From assembly GCF_014196765.1 (NCBI RefSeq), contig NZ_JACIEE010000002.1, positions 124,001 through 188,000 of the forward strand: DNA of 64,000 nucleotides, in the 5' to 3' direction. A model generated the notes under the pieces. The model was not told the DNA's origin. It ran no database searches and saw nothing but the letters and a program-made list of their open reading frames with translations. This stretch comes from Mycoplana azooxidifex (lineage in GTDB: Bacteria > Pseudomonadota > Alphaproteobacteria > Rhizobiales > Rhizobiaceae). Every line of letters starts with the position of its first letter. Position 1 is the first letter of the stretch. This document shows positions 1 through 6,893 of the stretch, one piece after another. The position numbers and the translations under genes were made by a program.

Positions 1-144
1 CTGCGCAACGCTCTCGATGACAGCGCGATCGACCTCCCCGGTGAAATCGGCAGCCTCGCCGGGCCGCTGGCGCCGCTCGTCGCCGGCGCGGCACGCTATG
101 TCCGCAAACGGGCGCTCGAAGGAAGGGACGCGACATGGAACTGA
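1..144 (+). CDS. ubiT: UbiT-like SCP2-domain protein, C-terminal end only
   Basis: Only the last 47 codons are inside the window; the frame is open from base 1 and stops with TGA at 142-144. The fragment (LRNALDDSAIDL at its start, a basic end RYVRKRALEG) resembles the C-terminal part of the small SCP2 sterol-carrier protein UbiT. UbiT works with UbiU and UbiV in ubiquinone synthesis without oxygen, probably by holding the lipid intermediate. The strongest evidence is position: it overlaps the start of ubiU by 10 bases, and ubiTUV is a common gene order in proteobacteria. With so few residues, the family call rests mainly on context. Confidence 0.65.
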   Translation: MRNALDDSAIDLPGEIGSLAGPLAPLVAGAARYVRKRALEGRDATWN

Positions 145-1112
145 TCTGCCCTGCAGGCACGCCATCGGCCTTCCGCGAGGCGGTCGATGCCGGTGCGGAC
201 GCCGTCTATTGCGGGTTCCGCGACGAAACCAATGCCCGCAACTTTCCGGGCCTTAACTTCAGCCGCCCAGAACTGAAAGAATCGATCGGCTATGCCGGAA
301 AGCGAGGCGTCCAGACCTTCGTCGCCCTCAATACCTTTATGCGGGCGGGCAGTGAAGCACTCTGGTACAAGGCTGCGGACGACGCCGTCGAACTGGGCGC
401 CGACGCGCTGATCCTCGCCGATTTCGGCCTGATGGCCTATGTGGCGGAGAAGTACCCCGACCAGCGCCTGCATGTCTCGGTGCAGGCCTCGGCCTCGAAC
501 AGGGATGCCATCCAGTTCCTGGTCGAGGCATTCGGGGCGAAGCGGGTCGTGCTGCCACGAATTCTGACGGTGCAGGACATCGCCAGGCTGACGCGGCAGA
601 TCGATTGCGAGGTCGAGGTCTTCGCTTTCGGCGGGCTGTGCGTCATGGCGGAGGGACGCTGTTCGCTTTCGTCCTACGCCACGGGAAAATCGCCGAACAT
701 GAACGGCGTCTGCTCGCCGGCCAGCCACGTGAAGTACCGCCGGGACGGCGACACCATGGTTTCCGAACTCGGCGCCTACACCATCAATCGCTTCGGTCCC
801 GATGAAGCATCAGGATATCCGACGCTCTGCAAGGGGCGTTTCGAGATCGGCGAGACACACGGCTACGCCTTCGAGGACCCGGTATCGCTCGACGTCGTCG
901 ACCATATCGAAGCCCTCAGGGAAGCGGGCGTCTCGGCGTTGAAGATCGAAGGACGCCAACGCGGAAAGGCCTATGTCGCCGAAGTGGTATCGTCCCTGAA
1001 GAAGGCCCTGTCGGCCCAGCCTGCCGAACGCTCAGCACTCGTCGCCCGGCTTCGCTCGATGAGCGAGGGCCAGCGCACCACCTCGGGCGCATACGACAAG
1101 CGCTGGCGATAG
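135..1112 (+). CDS. ubiU: UbiU, U32-family protein for O2-independent ubiquinone hydroxylation
   Basis: This 325-residue member of the peptidase U32 family is, by known family biochemistry, one half of the UbiU-UbiV complex. The complex hydroxylates the ubiquinone ring without molecular oxygen, using prephenate as oxygen donor. The four cysteines expected to bind a [4Fe-4S] cluster are present at C169, C176, C193 and C232, the same positions as in E. coli UbiU. The signature run around 166-176 (GGLCVMAEGRC) is well conserved. The start ATG overlaps the ubiT stop and ubiV follows after 8 bases, so the three are one transcription unit. Placement next to nirK suggests quinone supply for anaerobic respiration. 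Confidence 0.95.
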   Translation: MELICPAGTPSAFREAVDAGADAVYCGFRDETNARNFPGLNFSRPELKESIGYAGKRGVQTFVALNTFMRAGSEALWYKAADDAVELGADALILADFGLMAYVAEKYPDQRLHVSVQASASNRDAIQFLVEAFGAKRVVLPRILTVQDIARLTRQIDCEVEVFAFGGLCVMAEGRCSLSSYATGKSPNMNGVCSPASHVKYRRDGDTMVSELGAYTINRFGPDEASGYPTLCKGRFEIGETHGYAFEDPVSLDVVDHIEALREAGVSALKIEGRQRGKAYVAEVVSSLKKALSAQPAERSALVARLRSMSEGQRTTSGAYDKRWR

Positions 1113-1120
1113 GAGAGATC

Positions 1121-2056
1121 ATGACGAACGCGCGCACGCCGGCACTCAGCCTGGGCCCGGTCTATTATCTTTGGGACGGTCCCAAATGGCGGGACTTCTA
1201 TTTCAGGATCGCCGACGAGGCGCCGGTGGAACACGTCACCCTCGGTGAAACGGTCTGCTCGAAGCGCCAGCACTTCACCGAGCGGCATATCGCCGAGGTC
1301 GTCGAACGGCTCGAGGCCGCCGGCAAGACGGTGACGCTGTCGACGCTCGCCATGGTCACGCTCGAACGCGAGAGCCGGCATGTTCGCGACCTGATCCGCG
1401 ACAGCGCGCATCTCATCGAGGCCAACGATCTTTCGGCGCTGGGCCTCATTTCAGGCAGGGCGCATTCCATCGGACCGCTCGTCAACGTTTATAACGCCGC
1501 AACAGCCAGGGTGCTGGCGGCACGCGGCGCGCAGAACATCTGTCTGCCGCCGGAACTTCCGATGAGCTCGATCGAACAGATCGTGCAGAGCCTGCCGGAT
1601 CTTTCGTTCGAGATCTTTGCCTTCGGGCGCATGCCGCTTGCGATTTCCGCCCGCTGCGCACACGCGCGGTCCAAGGGGCTGACCAAGGACAATTGCCAGT
1701 TCATCTGCGGGGAGGAACCGGACGGCCTGCCGCTTCGCACCCTCGATCGCCAGTCGTTCCTCGTCCTGAACGGCGTGCAGACCATGTCGAACAGTTGCGT
1801 CGTGCTGCTCGGCGAACTGCCTGCCCTCTCGGCTGCGGGAATAGCACGCGTGCGTCTTTCTCCGCAGGACTGCGACATGGTCGCGGTGGCCGGGATCTAT
1901 CGCGCCGTGCTCGACGGTTCCATGGATGCCGACGAGGCTATCTCGAAACTTTCGGACGTCTATCCGGGCGCGGCATTCTCGAACGGCTTCTATCACCAGC
2001 AGGAAGGCGCTGCATGGATTGCCAAGGGGCGGAATGCCTCGCTCGGGCATGGCTGA
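1121..2056 (+). CDS. ubiV: UbiV, partner of UbiU in anaerobic ubiquinone synthesis
   Basis: The 311-residue U32-family protein is the second half of the UbiU-UbiV hydroxylase. Cysteines at C46, C179, C192 and C196 reproduce the spacing of the [4Fe-4S] ligands known in E. coli UbiV (C39, C180, C193, C197). The start ATG follows a good ribosome site (AGGAGAG) and lies 8 bases after the ubiU stop. It is the last gene of the plus-strand ubiTUV unit; a G/C-rich hairpin at 2161-2181 follows. No signal peptide or membrane segment is seen, as expected for a cytoplasmic enzyme. Confidence 0.94.
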   Translation: MTNARTPALSLGPVYYLWDGPKWRDFYFRIADEAPVEHVTLGETVCSKRQHFTERHIAEVVERLEAAGKTVTLSTLAMVTLERESRHVRDLIRDSAHLIEANDLSALGLISGRAHSIGPLVNVYNAATARVLAARGAQNICLPPELPMSSIEQIVQSLPDLSFEIFAFGRMPLAISARCAHARSKGLTKDNCQFICGEEPDGLPLRTLDRQSFLVLNGVQTMSNSCVVLLGELPALSAAGIARVRLSPQDCDMVAVAGIYRAVLDGSMDADEAISKLSDVYPGAAFSNGFYHQQEGAAWIAKGRNASLGHG

Positions 2057-2160
2057 CGGAGGACGGGCGACAGAGCAATCGCCTGTGGCAAGTCCCCCCT
2101 CTGGCCTGCCGGCGGCACCCGTCTGCCTGCAGGGAGCTCGGGCGGCGCTGCTGGGTTAAG

Positions 2161-2195
2161 CCCTCCCCCTCGTGGGGAGGGTGGGGAGGGGTTTT
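2161..2195 (+). terminator. Hairpin with T-run after ubiV; also resembles a dispersed CCCTCCCC repeat
   Basis: CCCTCCCC (2161-2168) pairs with GGGGAGGG (2174-2181) around a 5-base loop; a further GGGGAGGGG and a TTTT run follow at about 2183-2195. It is placed 104 bases after ubiV, so it could end the ubiTUV transcript. Similar CCCTCCCC/GGGGAGGG stretches occur scattered between genes in many rhizobial genomes, so it may also be a copy of a dispersed intergenic repeat. Confidence 0.5.
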
Positions 2196-2258
2196 CCTTC
2201 ATATGAGTAGCCTTGAGGACGGCAGGGAGGGAGTCCCGCCTGATGCCATCGGGCCGGC

Positions 2259-2441
2259 CTAGCGCCGTGGTTCTCTTGCCGTCAGGCTTGGCCGCTTGAC
2301 GATATCGACATTCCGCGGGCGCTTGCTGATCTCGCGGTCCAGCATGTCGAGAAAGAGGGTTGTGTCTCCGGGCGTTATCGCCCCGGACATCAGGATATCC
2401 AGCAGGCCGTCTCTGTCGGTGCATCTTGGAACAGGCTTCAT
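2259..2441 (-). CDS. Small uncharacterised protein, denitrification region
   Basis: A 60-residue open frame starts at an ATG (2441) preceded by a very strong ribosome site (AAGGAGAAGG, about 5 bases away), which argues that it is translated. The product is soluble and mixed in charge, with a probable helix-rich middle (LLDILMSGAITPGD, FLDMLDREI) and a basic end. I do not recognise a family. It is the last of three small minus-strand genes that follow pseudoazurin. Its location suggests a role in or near denitrification, but nothing in the sequence gives a function. Confidence 0.6.
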   Translation of the reverse strand: MKPVPRCTDRDGLLDILMSGAITPGDTTLFLDMLDREISKRPRNVDIVKRPSLTAREPRR

Positions 2442-2471
2442 TGCCTTCTCCTTTCCCGGGTCCTCCGGGTG

Positions 2472-2864
2472 TCAGTTGCCGTCCGCAGCAGCGCGGAGAC
2501 GCAGCAATTCCCGCAAGTGGCTTGACGCGAGCGCCGCTTCCGCTGCGATATCGTTCAGAAGCAGGCTCGCCTCGGAAAGCTCTCCGTCGTCGGCCGTGGC
2601 AGGATCGAGATCCTCCAGCAACTCGAGAAGCGCCTTGATCTTGCGCCGTTGCGTGCGCGTCGCATCCGCCAGGCGCTTCTTCTCGCGGCGATGCTCGAGG
2701 TGTTCGAAGCTCTGGATGGCATCGGCGACGCGATCGCGGCACCGGCAATCCTCGGCGCTGGCCAGAACGATGGTGCGAACCCGCCGGATGGCGTGCAGGA
2801 CGTCGTCGCGCGGCTCGGTACGCCTGTCGCCTCCGGTAATAAGCGAGAACCCGTTGTCCTTCAC
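2472..2864 (-). CDS. Uncharacterised helical protein, denitrification region
   Basis: A 130-residue frame starting with GTG at 2864, preceded by AGGGGG at suitable distance. The protein is predicted helical throughout, rich in Arg, Glu, Leu and Ala. There is a charged stretch around residues 57-80 (EHRREKKRLADATRTQRRK) and a Leu-rich acidic part after it (ALLELLEDLD), compatible with a coiled coil. It has two close cysteines (CRC, about residues 40-42) but no recognisable cofactor motif. It lies 16 bases after the preceding small gene and 30 bases before the next, so the three probably form one transcript. No family was recognised. Confidence 0.6.
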   Translation of the reverse strand: MKDNGFSLITGGDRRTEPRDDVLHAIRRVRTIVLASAEDCRCRDRVADAIQSFEHLEHRREKKRLADATRTQRRKIKALLELLEDLDPATADDGELSEASLLLNDIAAEAALASSHLRELLRLRAAADGN

Positions 2865-2880
2865 GGCGGCCCCCTGCCGG

Positions 2881-3063
2881 CTACCAGCGAACGAACGGAA
2901 TACGGCGGCGGGAGGCTGCCGATACGTAGGCTTCGCGAACTTGATTTCCCGTCTGTACCTTGTCTGCGCCTTCGTCCTGCCGGACGTATCTCTCCCGCAC
3001 CTGCAACAGCACGGTCCGGCTCAGATAGTCGAGGTGAACACGCAGATCGTCGACGATATCCAT
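2881..3063 (-). CDS. Small uncharacterised protein, first of three after pseudoazurin
   Basis: The frame can be opened further upstream, but the ATG at 3061-3063 is directly preceded by GAGGAGG at ideal spacing, so the 60-residue form is preferred. It begins MDIVDDLRVHLDYLSRTV and is highly charged, with a basic, Arg-rich C-terminus. No known domain is recognised. It sits 95 bases after the pseudoazurin stop and 16 bases before the next small gene. It may be carried on read-through from the pseudoazurin promoter. Confidence 0.55.
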   Translation of the reverse strand: MDIVDDLRVHLDYLSRTVLLQVRERYVRQDEGADKVQTGNQVREAYVSAASRRRIPFVRW

Positions 3064-3158
3064 GACCGCCTCCTCGGGTTTGCGGAGGGCCGGGACATCC
3101 GGCACCTCCTGCCGAAACCGGAGGGCCCCGGTCGGAGCCATCCGGTGGTGCGCGGAGA

Positions 3159-3605
3159 CTAGAGCCCCGTTGCCGCGATTTCCGCGTCGAGCCGGTCGCG
3201 TGCCTTCTTCGGCAGCTTCGCAGACTTGATGGCATCGGCGTTCGCCGGCGCATCGCCGACCACGACGAGGGCGATCATGCCCATGCCCACATGCGGCGTG
3301 CACTTGATGGCGTAGGCGCCGGCCACGTCGAACGTGACCTTGATGGCTTCGTTCATCTTGCCCTTGAAGGGCTGCGCGCCGTCCGGAATCAGGTCCTTGA
3401 CGCTTTCGGCATTGTGGGACTTGTCGGTCGGCACGAAGGAAACGGTATCGCCCGCGGCGATCTTCAGCGAGGCGGGCTCGAACACCATCGCGCCGTCCTT
3501 GCCCTTGTTCAGCATGTGGATTTCATGATCGGCAGCAACGGCATAGCCGCCCAGTGCGGCGGTCAAAAAAGCAGCGCCCGCCAAAGTACGAAGGAACGTC
3601 CTCAT
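3159..3605 (-). CDS. paz: Pseudoazurin, periplasmic blue copper electron donor
   Basis: This 148-residue type 1 copper protein carries electrons in the periplasm, usually from the cytochrome bc1 branch to copper nitrite reductase. A signal peptide occupies residues 1-24 (cleavage near AVA|ADHEI). The copper ligands H64, C102, H105 and M110 become H40, C78, H81 and M86 after removal of the signal, exactly the numbering of classical pseudoazurins. The CTPHVGMGM motif is intact. A TTG-N8-CAA box lies 72 bases upstream of the start. The nearby nirK is its expected redox partner. Confidence 0.95.
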   Translation of the reverse strand: MRTFLRTLAGAAFLTAALGGYAVAADHEIHMLNKGKDGAMVFEPASLKIAAGDTVSFVPTDKSHNAESVKDLIPDGAQPFKGKMNEAIKVTFDVAGAYAIKCTPHVGMGMIALVVVGDAPANADAIKSAKLPKKARDRLDAEIAATGL

Positions 3606-3677
3606 TTTCTTTACTCCTGGATCGGAAGCCCTCTCGGCTTCTTCAGGAGCAATTTATCCCGACCGGAAAAGTCATCT

Positions 3678-3691
3678 TTGACATAGCGCAA
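3678..3691 (-). promoter_or_regulatory. NnrR/FNR-type box in front of pseudoazurin
   Basis: TTGACATAGCGCAA fits the TTG-N8-CAA core of Fnr/NnrR/Dnr binding sites with both half-sites complete. It lies 72 bases upstream of the pseudoazurin ATG, a normal distance for an activator site, and its regulator is probably the adjacent Crp/Fnr gene. Confidence 0.65.
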
Positions 3692-3718
3692 ACATCGACA
3701 TGAACGATGATCCGGATG

Positions 3719-4414
3719 CTATTCCTTGACGTGGTCTGCCAGTGCGGCGAGCCCGTTGAGGTCGAGAACGAGCAGCTTCTGGCGCCCGCCTTCGACCAGT
3801 CCCTTGCCCTCCCAGGCGCTCAGGATCCGGGAAACGGTGTGCAGGGTGGTACCCGTCATCTCGGCAATATCCTGGCGTGAAATGGGAAAGTCGATCCGCA
3901 CGCCGGTTCCTTCCTTTCGGCCGGCCTGGTTGGCCAGGCGAAGGACGGCGTGCGCGACGCGTCGCTCGACCTCCTGGGTCGACATCTCGCGGATGCGGGT
4001 GTGGGCTTCCTCGAGACGTTGGCCGATCGTCTGCATGGCCGTGACGGCGAGGCGGGGATTGCGATCAACGAACTGCGGCCAGAGTTCGGTCGGCCAGCAG
4101 AGCGCGATGCTTTCGGCAACCGCAAGTGCGGTGCCCGGATAGTCCGATCGCTGCAGCGCCTTGGCAAAACCGAAGAGGTCGCCCGGATGGACGACACGAA
4201 CGATGATCTGCTGGCCGTCCTCGGTGACCTGCGTGACCTTCAGCCGGCCATGCAGCAACAGGAAGAAATGCGTCGCAGCCGCACCCTGTTCGAATACGGC
4301 CTCTCCGGCAGGCACGCGGCGAGAGACGGCATGGCCGAGGAACTTGTCGAGATCCGCATCGCTCATGCGGTCGAATAGCGGGATGGACCTGACCAGGCTC
4401 TTGTCGATCTTCAC
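3719..4414 (-). CDS. Crp/Fnr-family regulator, NnrR/DnrD type
   Basis: A 231-residue Crp/Fnr protein with an N-terminal cyclic-nucleotide-type beta-roll (about 12-120), a long dimer helix and a C-terminal winged helix with the recognition part TTLHTVSRILSAWE (about 180-200). The N-terminal cysteine cluster of oxygen-sensing Fnr is absent; only one cysteine is seen (in ALCWP). It therefore fits the NnrR/Dnr group, which answers to nitric oxide and turns on nir and nor genes. The GTG at 4414 is chosen because AGGGGAG lies at good distance; a GTG at 4438 is also in frame. It is flanked by nirV and pseudoazurin, its likely targets. Confidence 0.85.
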   Translation of the reverse strand: MKIDKSLVRSIPLFDRMSDADLDKFLGHAVSRRVPAGEAVFEQGAAATHFFLLLHGRLKVTQVTEDGQQIIVRVVHPGDLFGFAKALQRSDYPGTALAVAESIALCWPTELWPQFVDRNPRLAVTAMQTIGQRLEEAHTRIREMSTQEVERRVAHAVLRLANQAGRKEGTGVRIDFPISRQDIAEMTGTTLHTVSRILSAWEGKGLVEGGRQKLLVLDLNGLAALADHVKE

Positions 4415-4500
4415 TGCCGTCACTCCCCTCGCTGCCACCCCATGGTTCTACGACCAGTGACGGCGCCGGCGCAAGGCAGCAGCTATATGGCAAGCGTGCA

Positions 4501-4514
4501 TTGACATGGATCAG
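4501..4514 (-). promoter_or_regulatory. Degenerate NnrR/FNR-type box before the Crp/Fnr gene
   Basis: TTGACATGGATCAG differs from TTG-N8-CAA only in the last base, and its inner bases (TTGAC, ATCAG) are close to the Fnr consensus. It lies 87 bases upstream of the preferred start of the regulator gene, so the regulator may control itself. Confidence 0.4.
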
Positions 4515-4553
4515 AAGGTCGCAGACGCAACCAGCGTCGCGACCCTGTCGGTG

Positions 4554-5462
4554 CTACAAATCGATCCCTCGGTCCCGCAGCGCCTTCACCAGCGGCGCAT
4601 ACCACGCCGTCGCCTTGACCAGCCGGAAGCCGAGATTGTCGGGAGGCGTGCCGACGGCGCAGCCGCCACCCTTCGGATCCCGGAAAAAGGATGTCATGGG
4701 CGAGCGGTGGTTGCCGACGGTGACATAGACGCCGCACGCATCTTCGCTGCGAAGAATCGTGTTGTCCTTGTCGAGCATGACCCGGCGATGGCATGTATCG
4801 GTCCATTCCCAGACATTGCCGCCGAAATCCGACAGCCCGTACTCGTTCTCTCCGAAACTGCCGAGAACGCGCGGAACGGGATCGCGCTTCGAGCGCTCCG
4901 CGGCCTCGCGGCGGTAGTCCGCGAGCCAGCGGATGGCCGGATTGCTGCCGTCGTCCTCGAGGCCGAAGGCGTCGTCGGGGAAACTCTTGCCGGCTGCGAA
5001 GGCCAGTTGCTGGTCGGTCGGCAGCGACCATAGTTCGCCGGTCTTGTCCGACAGCCACCGGGCATAGGCCCGGGCATCGTCATAATTGACGCCCGTCACC
5101 GGGACGTTTCCGAGATCGTACGCCACACCTACGGGCGCGCTGCAGACTCCTTCGGAAACGCAGGCGGTATATTCCGACAAAGAGACCTGGTGCTTCATGA
5201 TGGTCAGCGGCCAGGTTTCGGTGACCGTGCGCATCGGCGCATCGGTCACGTAGTTTGCCCGCAGGAATTCCCCGTCTTCGCGGTAGGCGAACGTCCGCGG
5301 CGCGATGGTGACCGTCTGCGGCTGGAAAAGCTGGGCAGTGGCCGGTGCTTCGGCAAGGAAGCCTGTCTGGTGGGCTATGCCGCCGGCAAGGGCAGCGAGG
5401 ACCGCAACGGGGAGGAGTGTCTGGAGGATCGGACTTGTGAGCTTGGCGCGGAAGGTTGTCAT
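4554..5462 (-). CDS. nirV: NirV, SUMF1/formylglycine-enzyme-like protein linked to nirK
   Basis: The 302-residue protein has an N-terminal membrane anchor or uncleaved signal (about 8-28, LQTLLPVAVLAALAGG). A periplasmic SUMF1/FGE-sulfatase-type domain follows, with the landmarks NVPVTGVNYDDARAYARWL, SLPTDQQ, YGLSDFGGNVWEW and NLGFR. NirV is found downstream of nirK in many denitrifiers and its reaction is unknown. The usual FGE RGGSW and paired active-site cysteines near the end are not present, so classical formylglycine formation is unlikely. Five cysteines are spread elsewhere. The ATG at 5462 is preferred over one 30 bases upstream, which lacks a ribosome site. It lies 121 bases after nirK and is probably co-transcribed. 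Confidence 0.88.
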   Translation of the reverse strand: MTTFRAKLTSPILQTLLPVAVLAALAGGIAHQTGFLAEAPATAQLFQPQTVTIAPRTFAYREDGEFLRANYVTDAPMRTVTETWPLTIMKHQVSLSEYTACVSEGVCSAPVGVAYDLGNVPVTGVNYDDARAYARWLSDKTGELWSLPTDQQLAFAAGKSFPDDAFGLEDDGSNPAIRWLADYRREAAERSKRDPVPRVLGSFGENEYGLSDFGGNVWEWTDTCHRRVMLDKDNTILRSEDACGVYVTVGNHRSPMTSFFRDPKGGGCAVGTPPDNLGFRLVKATAWYAPLVKALRDRGIDL

Positions 5463-5583
5463 GGTCGCCCCCAAAGGCGAAGCGGCCCGCATGGCCAGAC
5501 GATGATCAAAGGGGCTGCCGCACGTGGAGATGCGGCAGCCAGGTCTGCGGGCCGAAGGTGCCGGCCCGCATGGGTCTCATGAC

Positions 5584-6717
5584 CTAGCTCCCCGAAGGAG
5601 CCCGAACCGATGTCATGAGATCGTCGTTCCAGTCGCCGGTCACGGTGAAGTGCCCCGCCGCACCGAGTTCGAACGCCTCGATCAGGTTGTGGTTCACATA
5701 GGCGTAGATGCCGGGCTGCTGGAACGTGTAGTACGCAGCCCCTGCCGTGCCGCCCGGGATGAACCAGGTTTCCTGGTCGCGATCCGGCACGTTGTTGAAC
5801 TTGCCGGTCTGCCAGACGTAGTCACCGTGTCCGCCGATCAGGTGCGGGCGGGTGTCGCGGTTGGCCTGCGAATGGACGACCAGTACCCGCTCGCCGACGG
5901 CTGCCTTCAGCGCGTTCTCGCCGGTGAGCGCACCGACGGCCCCGTTGAAGACGACGTGGCTCGGTGTGAGCGTCCGCATGACTGCGAGCGTATCGGCATA
6001 GGCATCGCCGTTGCTCTCGTACTTCTTGTAGTTTCCGTTCTCGTCCTTCGGCACGTAGAAGTCCTGCTCGCCGACATAGTAGACGCGATCGTAGACGAGT
6101 TCCTTGCCGTGGCCGTCCGTCAGGCCTTCGCGCGGCAGCACCATGATCGCGCCGTTCATGCCCGAGGTGACGTGCCAGGGCACCATTCCCGGAGGTGCGC
6201 AATGGTAGACGAAGACGCCGGCCTTGGTGGCCTTGAAGCGAAGGACAGCACTTTCACCCGGGTTGACGATCGTCAATGCACCGCCGCCCAGGGCGCCTGT
6301 CGCCGAATGGAAGTCGATGTTGTGCTGCAGCGTGTTGGTCTCGGGATTGACGAGCGTCACCTCGACGTAGTCGTCCTGGTGGACCACCATCAGCGGGCCG
6401 GGGACCGATCCGTTGAAGGTCATGGCGTGGACCTCGGTTCCGGCGTCGTCGAGGATCATTTTCTTTTCCTCGATCGTCAGCGTGAACTCGACGACCTTGG
6501 GGCCGCCTTCGGCCTTCTGGGTGTGCTCGTGAACGAAGGGTGGCTTGACGAGCTCTACCTTGACGTGCGGCAGCGTCGACAGGTCGGCCGGCTTCATCGC
6601 TGCGGGAGGAGCCTCTTCGGCCTGGGCGAATGTTGCCGTAATGATCGGCGTCATGGCTCCCGCGAACGCAGCGCCAGCCAATATCGAGCGTCTGGTCATC
6701 TGGAAGTGTTCAGTCAT
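5584..6717 (-). CDS. nirK: Copper-containing nitrite reductase (NO-forming)
   Basis: The 377-residue NirK reduces nitrite to nitric oxide in the periplasm. A twin-arginine-like signal ([14 protein letters not shown]) occupies roughly residues 8-33. All metal and catalytic residues are present with one constant offset of 37 from the Alcaligenes faecalis enzyme. The type 1 copper ligands are H132, C173, H182 and M187; the type 2 ligands are H137, H172 and H343; the catalytic pair is D135 and H292. The two cupredoxin domains have normal length. A strong ribosome site (AAGGAGA) and a TTG-N8-CAA box 76 bases upstream precede it. nirV follows on the same strand. Confidence 0.97.
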   Translation of the reverse strand: MTEHFQMTRRSILAGAAFAGAMTPIITATFAQAEEAPPAAMKPADLSTLPHVKVELVKPPFVHEHTQKAEGGPKVVEFTLTIEEKKMILDDAGTEVHAMTFNGSVPGPLMVVHQDDYVEVTLVNPETNTLQHNIDFHSATGALGGGALTIVNPGESAVLRFKATKAGVFVYHCAPPGMVPWHVTSGMNGAIMVLPREGLTDGHGKELVYDRVYYVGEQDFYVPKDENGNYKKYESNGDAYADTLAVMRTLTPSHVVFNGAVGALTGENALKAAVGERVLVVHSQANRDTRPHLIGGHGDYVWQTGKFNNVPDRDQETWFIPGGTAGAAYYTFQQPGIYAYVNHNLIEAFELGAAGHFTVTGDWNDDLMTSVRAPSGS

Positions 6718-6792
6718 CGGTCTTCTCCTTGAACAGGAGCGGGCTATCCCGTTCCGTTGGAGAAAAATCTACGCCACTCGCTAAGGTGGTCT

Positions 6793-6806
6793 TTGATCCT
6801 CGACAA
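6793..6806 (-). promoter_or_regulatory. NnrR/FNR-type box in front of nirK
   Basis: TTGATCCTCGACAA contains TTG-N8-CAA, with TTGAT as a full Fnr-like half-site. It lies 76 bases upstream of the nirK start, inside the nirK-nnrS divergent region. Confidence 0.65.
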
Positions 6807-6824
6807 ACTTTACTGCGCGATTGC

Positions 6825-6838
6825 TTGCGAGATATCAA
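6825..6838 (+). promoter_or_regulatory. NnrR/FNR-type box in front of nnrS
   Basis: TTGCGAGATATCAA contains TTG-N8-CAA, with ATCAA as a full Fnr-like half-site. It lies 56 bases upstream of the nnrS ATG. The divergent region therefore has one box on each side. Confidence 0.6.
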
Positions 6839-6893
6839 AGAAGGGTGCGACATTTTGTTTACTGATCGCCCTGAATACAGGAGCGACCGCAAG

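Noticed and set aside
3084-3109. Imperfect hairpin after pseudoazurin (GGAGG...CCTCC)
   Set aside because: The stem has unpaired bases and no T-run; it could be chance in GC-rich sequence, so it was not called a terminator.
5524-6732. 402-codon open frame on the plus strand opposite nirK
   Set aside because: nirK on the minus strand has all copper ligands at exact spacing. The antisense frame has a repetitive Val/Arg/Asp-rich composition, a usual result of high GC in codon position three.
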